Assembly: GCA_938003575.1 (NCBI GenBank)
Contig: CALKYG010000440.1
Coordinates: 1 to 13,443 of the forward strand
Direction: 5' to 3'
Source: an uncultured Alphaproteobacteria bacterium
Lineage (GTDB): Bacteria > Pseudomonadota > Alphaproteobacteria > Caulobacterales > Parvularculaceae
DNA length: 13,443 nucleotides
A model generated the notes under the pieces. The model searched no databases. It was not told where the DNA came from and worked only from the letters and a program-made list of their open reading frames with translations. A program made the position numbers and the translations under genes. Numbering within the stretch: position 1 is the stretch's first letter; each line of letters begins with the position of its first letter. Shown here one piece after another: positions 1 to 6,182 of this stretch.

Positions 1-542
1 CCGCCTATGGCGAGGCGGCGGTCGCATATGCGGAGGAGGGCGTGCTTGCCGGCGGCTCGAACTGGAACACGGTGCTCGCCTTTTATCAGGCGAGCCAGCT
101 TTGGCGGTTTGCGGTGAGAGACATCACATTTCTTGAGCTCACCGGCGCCGGCGAGCTTGGATTGATCAGAAACGAGCGCCTGCGCGCGGCGCTCGCCAAA
201 TACTACAACGACATGGATGTGCGCCGCCGCGTCGGGGTCTACCAGTTCGTGCCGCCCTATCGCGAAAAGGTGCGCGGCGCGACGCCGCTAAAGACGGCGC
301 AATACATTCTCGACCGGTGCAGTTCGAAGGGCGCGCTGGACCAGAGCTTTGTCGAATGCGACGCGCCGATCGACGAAGAAACCGCCGGCGCCATACTTGA
401 CGGATACGTCGCCCGGCCGGACATGATCGACGATTTGCGTTACTGGGTGACAAGCCTCGATCTTATTGTCAACTCGGCGCTGATCGACGCGCAGGCGGCG
501 CAGGCGCTCGCTGATGAAATCGAACACGAGCTGAAACGATGA
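1..542 (+). CDS. DUF6090-like membrane-anchored protein, copy 1 (5' end outside window)
   Basis: The reading frame is open from base 3 to the TGA at 540-542, so about 179 C-terminal residues are visible and the true start lies upstream. It is the first member of a tandem paralog family. It has the family core LTGAGELGLIRNERLRAAL followed by KYY, which aligns with SSGHLGLVRNRALARSIQQF in copy 5. Like copies 2 and 4 it has a YR...R segment followed by a Cys pair (C-x12-C, in DRCSSKG and FVECD). If the missing N-terminus is the usual membrane anchor, this region would be periplasmic and the pair could form a disulfide; that is inference. The C-terminus is an amphipathic helix rich in Ala, Glu and Leu. 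The stop overlaps the ATG of copy 2 (ATGA at 539), implying translational coupling. The biochemical function is unknown. Confidence 0.7.
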   Translation, partial: AYGEAAVAYAEEGVLAGGSNWNTVLAFYQASQLWRFAVRDITFLELTGAGELGLIRNERLRAALAKYYNDMDVRRRVGVYQFVPPYREKVRGATPLKTAQYILDRCSSKGALDQSFVECDAPIDEETAGAILDGYVARPDMIDDLRYWVTSLDLIVNSALIDAQAAQALADEIEHELKR

Positions 543-655
543 TCCTGCGCCGCGTCATCGAGCATTTCCGAAAACAGGAATGGACCGCGATCTTCCTCGA
601 CTTCGTCATCGTCGTCCTCGGCGTCTTCGTCGGCTTGCAGGTCAACAACTGGAAC
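539..655 (+). repeat. Conserved 5' segment of the paralog family (unit in copy 2)
   Basis: These 39 codons encode the basic N-terminus and membrane helix. The matching unit in copy 3 (1300-1416) differs at four third-codon positions only, and 587-654 is identical to 1348-1415 over 68 bases. Related but more diverged units open copy 4 (2669) and copy 5 (4367). Sequence similarity drops sharply after the NNWN codons. Confidence 0.8.
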
Positions 656-1303
656 GAAGCGAGGGCGTTTCGTCAAAAGGAAACGGAGTTGCTGATCGAG
701 CTGCGGCGTGAGCTCGAGTCTTCAGTCGCCGCGACGGCGCAAAAGGCCGACGCCATCCGGCAGGTCGCGGCCGCGGGCCTGCGCTCGCTTGACTTCATCG
801 CCGCAGCGAACCCGTGCGACGGCGACTGTTGGCGTGTGCTCGTAGACTTCTACCACGCGTCGCAATGGCAATCGATTGAGGTGGACCGCTCGGCTTACGA
901 CGACATGCGCCGGCTGGGCCTGCCGAAGTCGCAGGCAATCATCGACTCCGTTGAAGCCTATCTTTCTCAGAACGCCAGCCTCGCGAACACGATGAACGAA
1001 CTGCCGGAATATCGCGCGCTCGTTCGCCAGTTCATACCGGCGCGCGCGCAAGCCTTTTACTGGGAAAACTGTTAGATACTGTCCGGCGGACTGGAAACTT
1101 ACGTTCTCGATTGCCCGCAAGGCCTGACGGACGACGCGGCCGCGCTCGCGGTCGCAAGGATTGCGGGCAACCCTCTCATTGAACGCCAGCTGACATTATG
1201 GACCGGCCTCATACTTGGCAGTCCGGCGGAAATGTCTGAACAGATTGAAACGGGGAAGCTGGCTATTGAAAAAGTCAACGCCGAGCTGGAGCGCCGCCGA
1301 TGA
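539..1303 (+). pseudogene. DUF6090-like protein, copy 2, interrupted by an in-frame amber codon
   Basis: Translation from ATG 539 gives 178 residues and ends at TAG 1073-1075, but the same frame continues open to TGA 1301-1303. Read through, the gene has 254 codons, matching the 249-258 residues of the intact neighbours. The sequence after the stop is clearly family-like. Copies 1 and 4 have two conserved Cys; here the first is the last residue before the amber codon and the second (VLDCPQG) lies 13 codons beyond it. The gene also has the normal coiled C-terminus ending in ELERRR and an ATGA overlap with copy 3. Copies 1 and 4 have Ser at the stop position, so a TCG-to-TAG change is one simple route. 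Residues 1-39 carry the family anchor: basic MILRRVIEHFRKQ, a helix at about 17-34, then NNWN. An extra CDGDC motif lies near residue 99. A sequencing error or amber suppression cannot be excluded. Confidence 0.75.
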
Positions 1304-1416
1304 TCCTGCGCCGCGTCATCGAGCACTTCCGCAAACAGGAATGGACGGCGATCTTCCTCGACTTCGTCATCGTCGTCCTCGGCGTCTTCGTCGGCTTGCA
1401 GGTCAACAACTGGAAT
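1300..1416 (+). repeat. Conserved 5' segment of the paralog family (unit in copy 3)
   Basis: Partner of the unit at 539-655, with 113 of 117 bases identical and all differences silent. It begins ATGATCCTG, so its own start always supplies a TGA stop to whatever gene precedes it in the appropriate frame. Confidence 0.8.
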
Positions 1417-2049
1417 GCTGCGCGCGGCGACCGCGCCCGCGAAGAGGTGTTTATCGCCGGTCTTGCGAAGGATGTTCGCCGCGACATCGCCGACATTGAT
1501 GAGATCATTCGCGTGTCGACATTGCGCATGTCGGCCATGGGTTATCTCCTTGAGCGGGCGACCGGAGCGCCCCTGCCGGCCGGATTCGACTCCGCGCGCG
1601 GGCGAATTGAAATAGAGCCGTCGCCGCCCTTTTCCGCGAACAATCCCAATACGATCGGCGTCGCCATGTTCATTCTGACGACGCTCGACGGAAACCGGCT
1701 GACTTACGACACGATGGTCAACGCCGGCGGCGTCAGCGTCATTCGCGACGAAGAGCTCGTGCGAGAAATCCAGACTTACTACGCCAATGTCGACAAGGCG
1801 CGCAGTTTCGAGGACTCGCTGGAGGCCAATCGCGTGAAGCTGGTCGACGCCCAGCAGCAAGCCGGCCTGTCGCCGGTCGATGCGACGCCCGCCGACGACC
1901 TCGCGGCGATATTCGGCGGCGACGCGCGACTGCTCGCGGCGGCGAAAAACTACTGGCTGTACACAAACCGGCATCTGAAAATCATGACGGAATTGCGCGC
2001 CGAGGCCGAACGCCTTGCAGGACGGCTTGAGCAAGGGAACGGCTTATGA
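1300..2049 (+). CDS. DUF6090-like membrane-anchored protein, copy 3
   Basis: An intact 249-residue paralog. The N-terminus is basic (MILRRVIEHFRKQEW), followed by a hydrophobic helix at about residues 17-34 and the NNWN juxtamembrane signature. This predicts an N-in topology with most of the protein in the periplasm. The body is of the Cys-free type, like copy 5: a proline-rich SPPFSANN segment near residue 110, then LTYDTMVNAGGVSVIRDEEL (the family core), QTYY, and a C-terminal amphipathic helix (TELRAEAERLAGRLEQ). The start codon overlaps the stop of copy 2 (ATGA at 1300). Its first 117 bases differ from those of copy 2 at only four silent positions, although the bodies belong to different subtypes. 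DUF6090 assignment rests on my recollection of the VGxxVGxQVNNWN signature and the G-x-L-x-L-I core. Function unknown. Confidence 0.75.
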   Translation: MILRRVIEHFRKQEWTAIFLDFVIVVLGVFVGLQVNNWNAARGDRAREEVFIAGLAKDVRRDIADIDEIIRVSTLRMSAMGYLLERATGAPLPAGFDSARGRIEIEPSPPFSANNPNTIGVAMFILTTLDGNRLTYDTMVNAGGVSVIRDEELVREIQTYYANVDKARSFEDSLEANRVKLVDAQQQAGLSPVDATPADDLAAIFGGDARLLAAAKNYWLYTNRHLKIMTELRAEAERLAGRLEQGNGL

Positions 2050-2156
2050 TCCTTGCCGCAGGCGGAAAAGACGCCGTTTCCAGGAGAGGCGCTTTCCTGT
2101 ATTGGGAAGTCTGCGGCGGTTTTTTCCTGCGCAAACGCCGGAGGGGCGTCACTTGA
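2046..2156 (+). other. 36-codon ORF, possible remnant of a paralog start or leader of the cupin gene
   Basis: ATG at 2046 overlaps the stop of copy 3 (ATGA), and the frame runs 36 codons to TGA 2154-2156, which overlaps the TTG start of the cupin gene. It begins ATGATCCT, the same eight bases that open copies 2, 3 and 5, then diverges. It encodes a basic peptide (MILAAGGKDAVSRRG..., ending RKRRRGVT) with no recognisable domain. It may be the stub of a deleted paralog that still couples translation from copy 3 to the cupin, or a chance reading frame. Confidence 0.3.
2140..2146 (+). promoter_or_regulatory. Ribosome binding site deciding the TTG start of the cupin gene
   Basis: A GGAGGGG run at 2140-2146 lies six bases upstream of TTG 2153. 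The next codons encode KRKLGAALIAGLSFAAAQPVFA, a textbook signal peptide. No ATG occurs in this frame before the signal sequence except far upstream inside copy 3, so this site supports the TTG. Confidence 0.6.
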
Positions 2157-2653
2157 AGAGAAAACTTGGAGCCGCTCTCATCGCCGGCCTCTCATTCGCG
2201 GCCGCGCAACCCGTTTTCGCCGAGGGCCCGCCGATGAATTTTGAAACGGTCGCGTCTGAGGATCTCGACTGGGTCCTTATTCCGGACGGGCTGGGCGCCG
2301 CCTATGCGGTTGTGCGCGGCGATCCGTCAAAGGCCGGAATCTACGTCATCAGGGTGCGCTTTCCGGCCGGCGTCATGGATTATCCGCACGCTCACACGGG
2401 CGACCGTCATGTGACGGTGCTGGAAGGCGTGTGGCATGCGGGAACGGGTCCGGATTTCAATCCGGCGGCGGCCGTCGCTCTGAGCGCCGGCGCCTACATG
2501 TTTCATCCGGCGGGCGGCGTTCACTGGGACGGCGCCGCGGGCGATGAAGACGCGATTGTCCAGATCGTCGGAAACGGCCCGGTCGAAACGCATCAACATC
2601 ACAAGCAAAGCGTCGACTGGGTGAACGTCGGGCGGGGCGGAGCGTCCCGTTGA
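2153..2653 (+). CDS. Exported single-domain cupin protein
   Basis: A 166-residue protein starting at TTG 2153. Residues 1-23 form a Sec signal peptide: KRK, a hydrophobic core, then VFA before E24, an AxA-type cleavage site. This places the protein in the periplasm. The cupin fold is shown by motif 1 around residues 73-92 (G-x5-H79-x-H81, ending at G92), with the usual metal-binding Glu apparently replaced by R85/H86. Motif 2 at residues 113-124 is G-x5-P-A-G-x2-H124. H79, H81 and H124 are the likely metal ligands. Small cupins range from sugar isomerases and dioxygenases to simple binding proteins, so the substrate cannot be read from sequence. It sits between DUF6090-like copies 3 and 4, on the same strand with short gaps, and is probably in the same transcript. 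Confidence 0.75.
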   Translation: MKRKLGAALIAGLSFAAAQPVFAEGPPMNFETVASEDLDWVLIPDGLGAAYAVVRGDPSKAGIYVIRVRFPAGVMDYPHAHTGDRHVTVLEGVWHAGTGPDFNPAAAVALSAGAYMFHPAGGVHWDGAAGDEDAIVQIVGNGPVETHQHHKQSVDWVNVGRGGASR

Positions 2654-2668
2654 GCGCGAGATAATCTT

Positions 2669-3445
2669 ATGATTCTCCGCCGCGTCATCGAGCATGTGAA
2701 AGCGCAGAACTGGACGGCGATCGCCATCGACTTCGTCATCGTCGTGATCGGGGTCTTCGTCGGCATCCAGCTCGGCAATGTCAACGCCGACCTCGCCAAC
2801 AAGCGGCTCGGCGAGAGCTATGCAAAGCGGCTCATCGTCGATCTCGAGAAAGATCTGGCGTCGTCGCGCGTGCAGGCGGGCTATTACGAGGAAGTGCTGC
2901 GCGCCGTAAAGGAGGCGAGCGCGCTTTTGAAGGACGAGGCGGCCGACCCCGCGGCGCTGGTCATCGCCGCCTACCGCGCGAGCGAGATCATGTTCATCGC
3001 CCCGAATAACGCAACATGGAATCAGATCGTTTCGTCCGGCCATCTCGGCCTGCTGCCGCAAAGCGCGGCGGACAGCAGGCTTGCCGACTATTACGCTTTC
3101 GACTCGGCGCGGGACATTTATGATTTTCTGGCGGACGCGCCTTACAGGAACATAGCCAGGCAAGTCATCCCGATGGAGATACAAGCGGCGATGCGCGAGG
3201 GATGCAGCGATGCGCGAGACCATGAACTCATCATCATCAGCTTCATGGAGGAATGCCGCCTCGACGCGGATCCCGGTCTCATCGCCGCGACCGCATCGGC
3301 GCTTCGCAGCGATCCGTCGATCGCCCAAGCGCTCAATCACCAGTATTCGAACGTCATTTCCGCGACGCTCAATCTGACGGGCAGCGTCATGTTTCTGGAA
3401 AATGCGCTCGCCGCGCTGAAAGGCGCGCCGGAGACGGCGCAATAG
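2669..3445 (+). CDS. DUF6090-like membrane-anchored protein, copy 4
   Basis: An intact 258-residue paralog and the most divergent anchor of the set: MILRRVIEHVKAQNW, a membrane helix at about residues 17-34, then GNVN where the others have NNWN or SNWN. The body is the two-Cys type: YRASEIMF, the core IVSSGHLGLLPQ followed by DYY, then YRNIARQVIP, and Cys in REGCSDA and MEECRLD (C-x16-C). The C-terminus has a hydrophobic-heptad helix (TGSVMFLENALAALKG). Predicted topology is N-terminus in the cytoplasm with a periplasmic body, so the Cys pair could be oxidised there (inference). Unlike the other copies it does not start with an ATGA overlap; it begins 15 bases after the cupin stop with only a weak Shine-Dalgarno sequence. 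Function unknown. Confidence 0.75.
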   Translation: MILRRVIEHVKAQNWTAIAIDFVIVVIGVFVGIQLGNVNADLANKRLGESYAKRLIVDLEKDLASSRVQAGYYEEVLRAVKEASALLKDEAADPAALVIAAYRASEIMFIAPNNATWNQIVSSGHLGLLPQSAADSRLADYYAFDSARDIYDFLADAPYRNIARQVIPMEIQAAMREGCSDARDHELIIISFMEECRLDADPGLIAATASALRSDPSIAQALNHQYSNVISATLNLTGSVMFLENALAALKGAPETAQ

Positions 3446-3455
3446 GGAGGGGCCG

Positions 3456-3920
3456 ATGTTCATGGAAATCGCTGCGGCTGCACTCTGCGCCGCGGCCGGC
3501 GATTCCGCCGCGGCGCAGATTGCCGCCGCGCGCGACGCCTTCAACCGGGCGATCGCGGAAAAAGACGCAGAGGCGATCGCCGGCGTTCTCGCCGACGGCG
3601 TTCTCCTTGTGACGGGAACGGACAGCGAAGTCGTCGCCGGCCGCGCCGCGCAGGTCGATCTGTGGCGCACGGATTTCGAGCGGCCGGACCGGCTCGTCTA
3701 TGTCCGGACGCCGGAATGCGTTTCCATGTCGCCGCTCTATCCGATTGCGGCGGAGACGGGCGCATGGCGCGGCGCGCCGGAAAAAGGCGGCGACGATCAT
3801 GTCGGTGGAATTTATGCGGCGAAATGGCGCCGCGTCGAAGACCGCTGGCGGCTGGAGGCGGAGACCTTCGCGACGATGAGTTGCGGCGGCGCTCTGTGCC
3901 CGGACGGCGCGCGCAAATGA
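3456..3920 (+). CDS. SnoaL/NTF2-like (DUF4440-type) protein
   Basis: A 154-residue protein with a clear ribosome site (GGAGG at 3447-3451) before ATG 3456, ten bases after copy 4. An alanine-rich start (MFMEIAAAALCAAAGDSAAA) may be a short or degenerate signal peptide. Then comes the NTF2-like opening helix (AARDAFNRAIAEKDAEAIAG), VLADGVLLVTGTD, a VVAGR turn, and a C-terminal strand pair around KWRRVEDRWRLEAE. This pattern fits the cone-shaped NTF2 fold shared by DUF4440 and SnoaL-like proteins, which includes steroid isomerases, polyketide cyclases and many binding-only members. Two Cys sit in the tail (SCGGALC). No catalytic residue can be assigned with confidence. It lies in the run of + strand genes between copies 4 and 5. 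Confidence 0.6.
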   Translation: MFMEIAAAALCAAAGDSAAAQIAAARDAFNRAIAEKDAEAIAGVLADGVLLVTGTDSEVVAGRAAQVDLWRTDFERPDRLVYVRTPECVSMSPLYPIAAETGAWRGAPEKGGDDHVGGIYAAKWRRVEDRWRLEAETFATMSCGGALCPDGARK

Positions 3921-3965
3921 TCCGGCGCCGCGCCGCCAGGTTGAACAGCGCAGGAGGCGGATGAA

Positions 3966-4370
3966 ATGACTGTCGAATACATGACGCCGCCGACGGTGAT
4001 GACGCCGATCGGACCTTACAGCCACATCGCCCGCGCGGGGACCTTTATCCGCATCGGCGCCGTCGCCGGCGTCGATCCCCGGACCGGCGAGCTTGCCGGT
4101 CCAGATATCGAGGCGCAGACGGAACAGATCATCAAGTCGTTCGCGATTCTGCTCGAAGCGGCGGGATCGAGCCTCGACGGCGTCCTGCATATCAACGTCT
4201 TCCTGAAGGACATGCGCGACTTTGACCGAATGAACGCCGCCTATGTCGGCGCCATGGGGGACCGGCGCCCGGCGCGCACCGCGATCGCGGTCGCCGGCCT
4301 GCCCAAGCCCGGCGCGCTGGTGACGATGGACCTCTCCGCCGTCGCGTCGGTCGATGGCGGCGCGCCATGA
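3966..4370 (+). CDS. RidA/YjgF/UK114-family protein (reactive enamine/imine deaminase family)
   Basis: A 134-residue protein, about the usual family length. RidA enzymes hydrolyse reactive 2-aminoacrylate-type enamine/imine intermediates in the cytoplasm. Visible signatures are TPIGPYSH (Y18), NVFLKDM (N77) and the loop PARTAIAVAGLPK with R104, equivalent to the carboxylate-binding Arg105 of the archetype. The following strand reads VTMDLSAVA, so by my alignment the usual Glu120 is Asp (D122) and the Cys107 position is Ala. It may therefore be a RidA-like subfamily with altered activity. The start at ATG 3966 is supported by AGGAGG at 3952-3957; the earlier ATG 3961 gives only a two-codon frame. 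The stop codon is supplied by the ATGA that starts DUF6090-like copy 5, so the two are translationally coupled. Confidence 0.85.
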   Translation: MTVEYMTPPTVMTPIGPYSHIARAGTFIRIGAVAGVDPRTGELAGPDIEAQTEQIIKSFAILLEAAGSSLDGVLHINVFLKDMRDFDRMNAAYVGAMGDRRPARTAIAVAGLPKPGALVTMDLSAVASVDGGAP

Positions 4371-5137
4371 TCCTGCGCCGCGTCATCGACCATTTCCGCA
4401 AACAGCAATGGACCGCGATCGCGATTGATTTCGTCATCGTCGTCGCCGGGGTTTTCGTCGGCATTCAGGTCTCCAACTGGAATGACGCGCGGTCGAATGA
4501 GACGATCGCCGCCGGGCATCTGTCCGAGATCGCCGAAGATCTCCAGGCGCATCTCGATTTCAATGAAAGCCTTTACGGCTCGGCGCTCGCGCGCATTGCG
4601 GCCGTCGACTACATCTATGACAAGGCGTTCGGGAAAGAACTGCCGCAGACGATCCGGCTTTCGACGCTGTCATGGGATGCCCCGCCGACCGAACCGCCTT
4701 CGAAGGACGAGCTGGGCAACATCATGGGCGCGGTGAACTTGATCCGCGTCACGGTCAGCGCGCGCAACGGCTATGAATCGCTGATCAGCTCCGGCCATCT
4801 CGGCCTTGTCCGGAACCGCGCGCTCGCGCGGTCCATCCAGCAATTTTACGGCCGTTACGACGATCTGCTCAACACGGGCGAGGTCTTTCGCGCGTTCCGC
4901 AATGACGGCGCGCGCGATTTTTACCGGCTCGGCCTTTCCGTCTTTGACGAGCGCCCGGTCGAGGACGTCATCGCGCTCGCGCGCGCGGACGAAGGCTTCG
5001 CCGCTTATCTGAGAACGACGCGCGAATGGGCGATCGTTCACGCCGGGCTTCTTGAGGATCTTCGCGTCGAGGCGGAGACGCTTCTCGCCGCGATCAGGCA
5101 GGAGCTTCAGCGAATTTCCCGGCAGCCGCATGATTGA
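4367..5137 (+). CDS. DUF6090-like membrane-anchored protein, copy 5
   Basis: An intact 256-residue paralog starting inside the RidA stop (ATGA at 4367). The anchor is MILRRVIDHFRKQQW, then a helix at about residues 17-34 ending at GVFVGIQVSNWN. The body is the Cys-free type, like copy 3: EPPSKDELGNIMGAV, the core LISSGHLGLVRNRALARSIQ followed by QFYGRYDD, and a C-terminal amphipathic helix (DLRVEAETLLAAIRQELQR). Predicted N-in, single-pass, with a periplasmic body. It is the last gene of the + strand block. Its 3' end overlaps the 3' end of the convergent minus-strand reductase gene by 44 bases (5094-5137). Function unknown. Confidence 0.75.
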   Translation: MILRRVIDHFRKQQWTAIAIDFVIVVAGVFVGIQVSNWNDARSNETIAAGHLSEIAEDLQAHLDFNESLYGSALARIAAVDYIYDKAFGKELPQTIRLSTLSWDAPPTEPPSKDELGNIMGAVNLIRVTVSARNGYESLISSGHLGLVRNRALARSIQQFYGRYDDLLNTGEVFRAFRNDGARDFYRLGLSVFDERPVEDVIALARADEGFAAYLRTTREWAIVHAGLLEDLRVEAETLLAAIRQELQRISRQPHD

Positions 5138-5627
5138 TGCGCGCGGCGAATTCAGCAGCGGCGCGATGATCGACGGCGCCGCCCTGCGCGTAGAGCATGC
5201 CGCCCCAGGTCATGTTGAAATAGCGCGCGGTGTCGGCGAAAGGCGGCTCAAAAGCGGCGGGCGCGGCGGCGGCGCCGCCGCTTGCGATCAGGAACGCCGT
5301 CTTGCCGGCGAGCGATTTGCCGAGCGGCTTCTTCGTTCCGGTCAGATCGGTGAGCCGGTCGAAAAAAACCTTCATCGGCGCCGACATTGAATACCAGTAG
5401 ACGGGTGAGGCGAAGACGATCGCGCGCGCCCGCGTCATCGCTTCGGCGAGCGCGAGGAAATCATCGTTCTCGTAAGTCTCGTCGTAGTTGTAGGGCGCGA
5501 TGCGATAATCGGCGAGACTAGCGAGATGCGCGCCGTCCAGCTCGTCAAAGACGGCGCGGGCGAGACGAAAGGTGTTTCCGTCGCCGCGCGCCGCGCCGAA
5601 AAGGCCGAGGATCGCCGCGTCACGCAT
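5094..5627 (-). CDS. NADPH-dependent FMN reductase-like flavodoxin-fold protein
   Basis: A 177-residue protein. I chose ATG 5627 (MRDAAILGLFGAARGDGNT) because the flavodoxin fold begins there; upstream in-frame codons overlap the VOC gene and are not family-like. Residues 6-19 form strand 1 plus the FMN-phosphate loop (G-x-x-R-G-D-G-N-T). Residues 74-91 (SPVYWYSMSAPMKVFFDRL) are the second flavin-binding and dimer region typical of NAD(P)H:quinone and FMN reductases. Such enzymes reduce flavin, quinone, azo or nitro substrates in the cytoplasm. The start overlaps the VOC stop by eight bases, so the two are one operon. Its 3' end overlaps DUF6090-like copy 5 on the opposite strand. The physiological substrate is unknown. 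Confidence 0.8.
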   Translation of the reverse strand: MRDAAILGLFGAARGDGNTFRLARAVFDELDGAHLASLADYRIAPYNYDETYENDDFLALAEAMTRARAIVFASPVYWYSMSAPMKVFFDRLTDLTGTKKPLGKSLAGKTAFLIASGGAAAAPAAFEPPFADTARYFNMTWGGMLYAQGGAVDHRAAAEFAARINHAAAGKFAEAPA

Positions 5628-6093
5628 AATCGTTTTTCTCTTGCGGATCGTTGCTGCGATACTCGACGAACTCGAATTCAAGGCCTTCGCCGTCGATGTA
5701 ATAGACATTGCGGCGATGCGGGTGACCGGGACCCCAGTGATCGGCCTCGAAACCGGCCGCTTTCAGCCGCGCGACGACGGCGTCAAGGTCGGCGACTTCA
5801 AAGCCGACATGGGCGAGCCCCGGCGCCGCGCTTTTGAGATCGCGCGCGCGCCCCTTCGCGCCGGAAGGAAGGTCATACGCCGTCAGCGCAAGGTAATTGT
5901 CATCGTCGCCGACATGCACCCATTCGCGCGGCATGCCGGCGAACGGCTCGTTCCCGCGCCCGCGCACGCGCCAGCCCGGAAAGGCGGCGGTGACGAAGCG
6001 GATGGTCGGCTCGACCGCGGTGACGACGATATTGGCGTGTTCAAGCCGCATCGTCGGGCCGGGGCGGGCGGCGGCGTTCAAGCTGTCCGTCAT
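5620..6093 (-). CDS. VOC (vicinal oxygen chelate) family protein
   Basis: A 157-residue glyoxalase/bleomycin-resistance/dioxygenase-fold protein. It has two beta-alpha-beta-beta-beta modules: residues 16-70 (MRLEHANIVV ... YLALTAY) and 93-145 (GLAHVGFEVADLDAVVARLK ... GLEFEFVEY). Candidate metal ligands are H19, H95 and E139 in the motif DGEGLEF. The start at ATG 6093 has a good ribosome site (AGGGAGAA on the minus strand, about five bases away). A shorter start at M15 is possible. VOC members include lactoylglutathione lyases, ring-cleaving dioxygenases and antibiotic-binding proteins, and I cannot choose among them. It is first in a two-gene operon with the reductase and divergent from a winged-helix regulator, which suggests an inducible stress or detoxification unit (inference). 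Confidence 0.8.
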   Translation of the reverse strand: MTDSLNAAARPGPTMRLEHANIVVTAVEPTIRFVTAAFPGWRVRGRGNEPFAGMPREWVHVGDDDNYLALTAYDLPSGAKGRARDLKSAAPGLAHVGFEVADLDAVVARLKAAGFEADHWGPGHPHRRNVYYIDGEGLEFEFVEYRSNDPQEKNDYA

Positions 6094-6182
6094 TGTCTTC
6101 TCCCTATTTAAGAAAGCATAGACTTTCGATAATACGGCTTGTTTATGAAAGCAATCCCTTTTATAAAAAGCGGCCAGTCAAA
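6094..6182. promoter_or_regulatory. Divergent control region between VOC/reductase operon and regulator
   Basis: This 89-bp AT-rich region is bounded by the VOC start and the regulator start. It holds an interrupted palindrome GAAAG-N6-CTTTC (6112-6127) and a second GAAAGCA at 6147-6153 in direct orientation, both candidates for regulator binding. On the minus strand a TTGCTT hexamer followed 17 bases later by TATCGA is a possible, weaker promoter for the VOC gene. Confidence 0.45.
6139..6167 (+). promoter_or_regulatory. Sigma-70-type promoter of the winged-helix regulator
   Basis: A -35 hexamer TTGTTT (6139-6144) and -10 hexamer TATAAA (6162-6167) are separated by 17 bases. Transcription would begin near 6174, just before ATG 6183. 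This rules against the longer reading frame opening at 6093 and implies a very short leader. Confidence 0.6.

Noticed and set aside
1099..2034. Long minus-strand open frame of 311 codons opposite copies 2 and 3
   Set aside because: Antisense shadow of strongly GC3-biased genes: arginine-rich, no domain, and it contains the reverse of the shared anchor segment.
2327..3670. 447-codon minus-strand open frame
   Set aside because: It spans the cupin, copy 4 and the NTF2-like gene in antisense. Composition is low-complexity and the plus-strand genes have clear domains and ribosome sites.
3961..3969. ATG at 3961 as the RidA start
   Set aside because: It gives only ATG AAA TGA; ATG 3966 has correct spacing from AGGAGG and the family N-terminus.
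1..5137. Transposon or insertion sequence carrying the paralog array
   Set aside because: No transposase, terminal inverted repeats or target-site duplications are seen in the window.
6093..6182. Longer regulator start at 6093
   Set aside because: The extra 30 residues are not family-like, and the -35/-10 promoter lies inside this stretch, so transcription would start after it.
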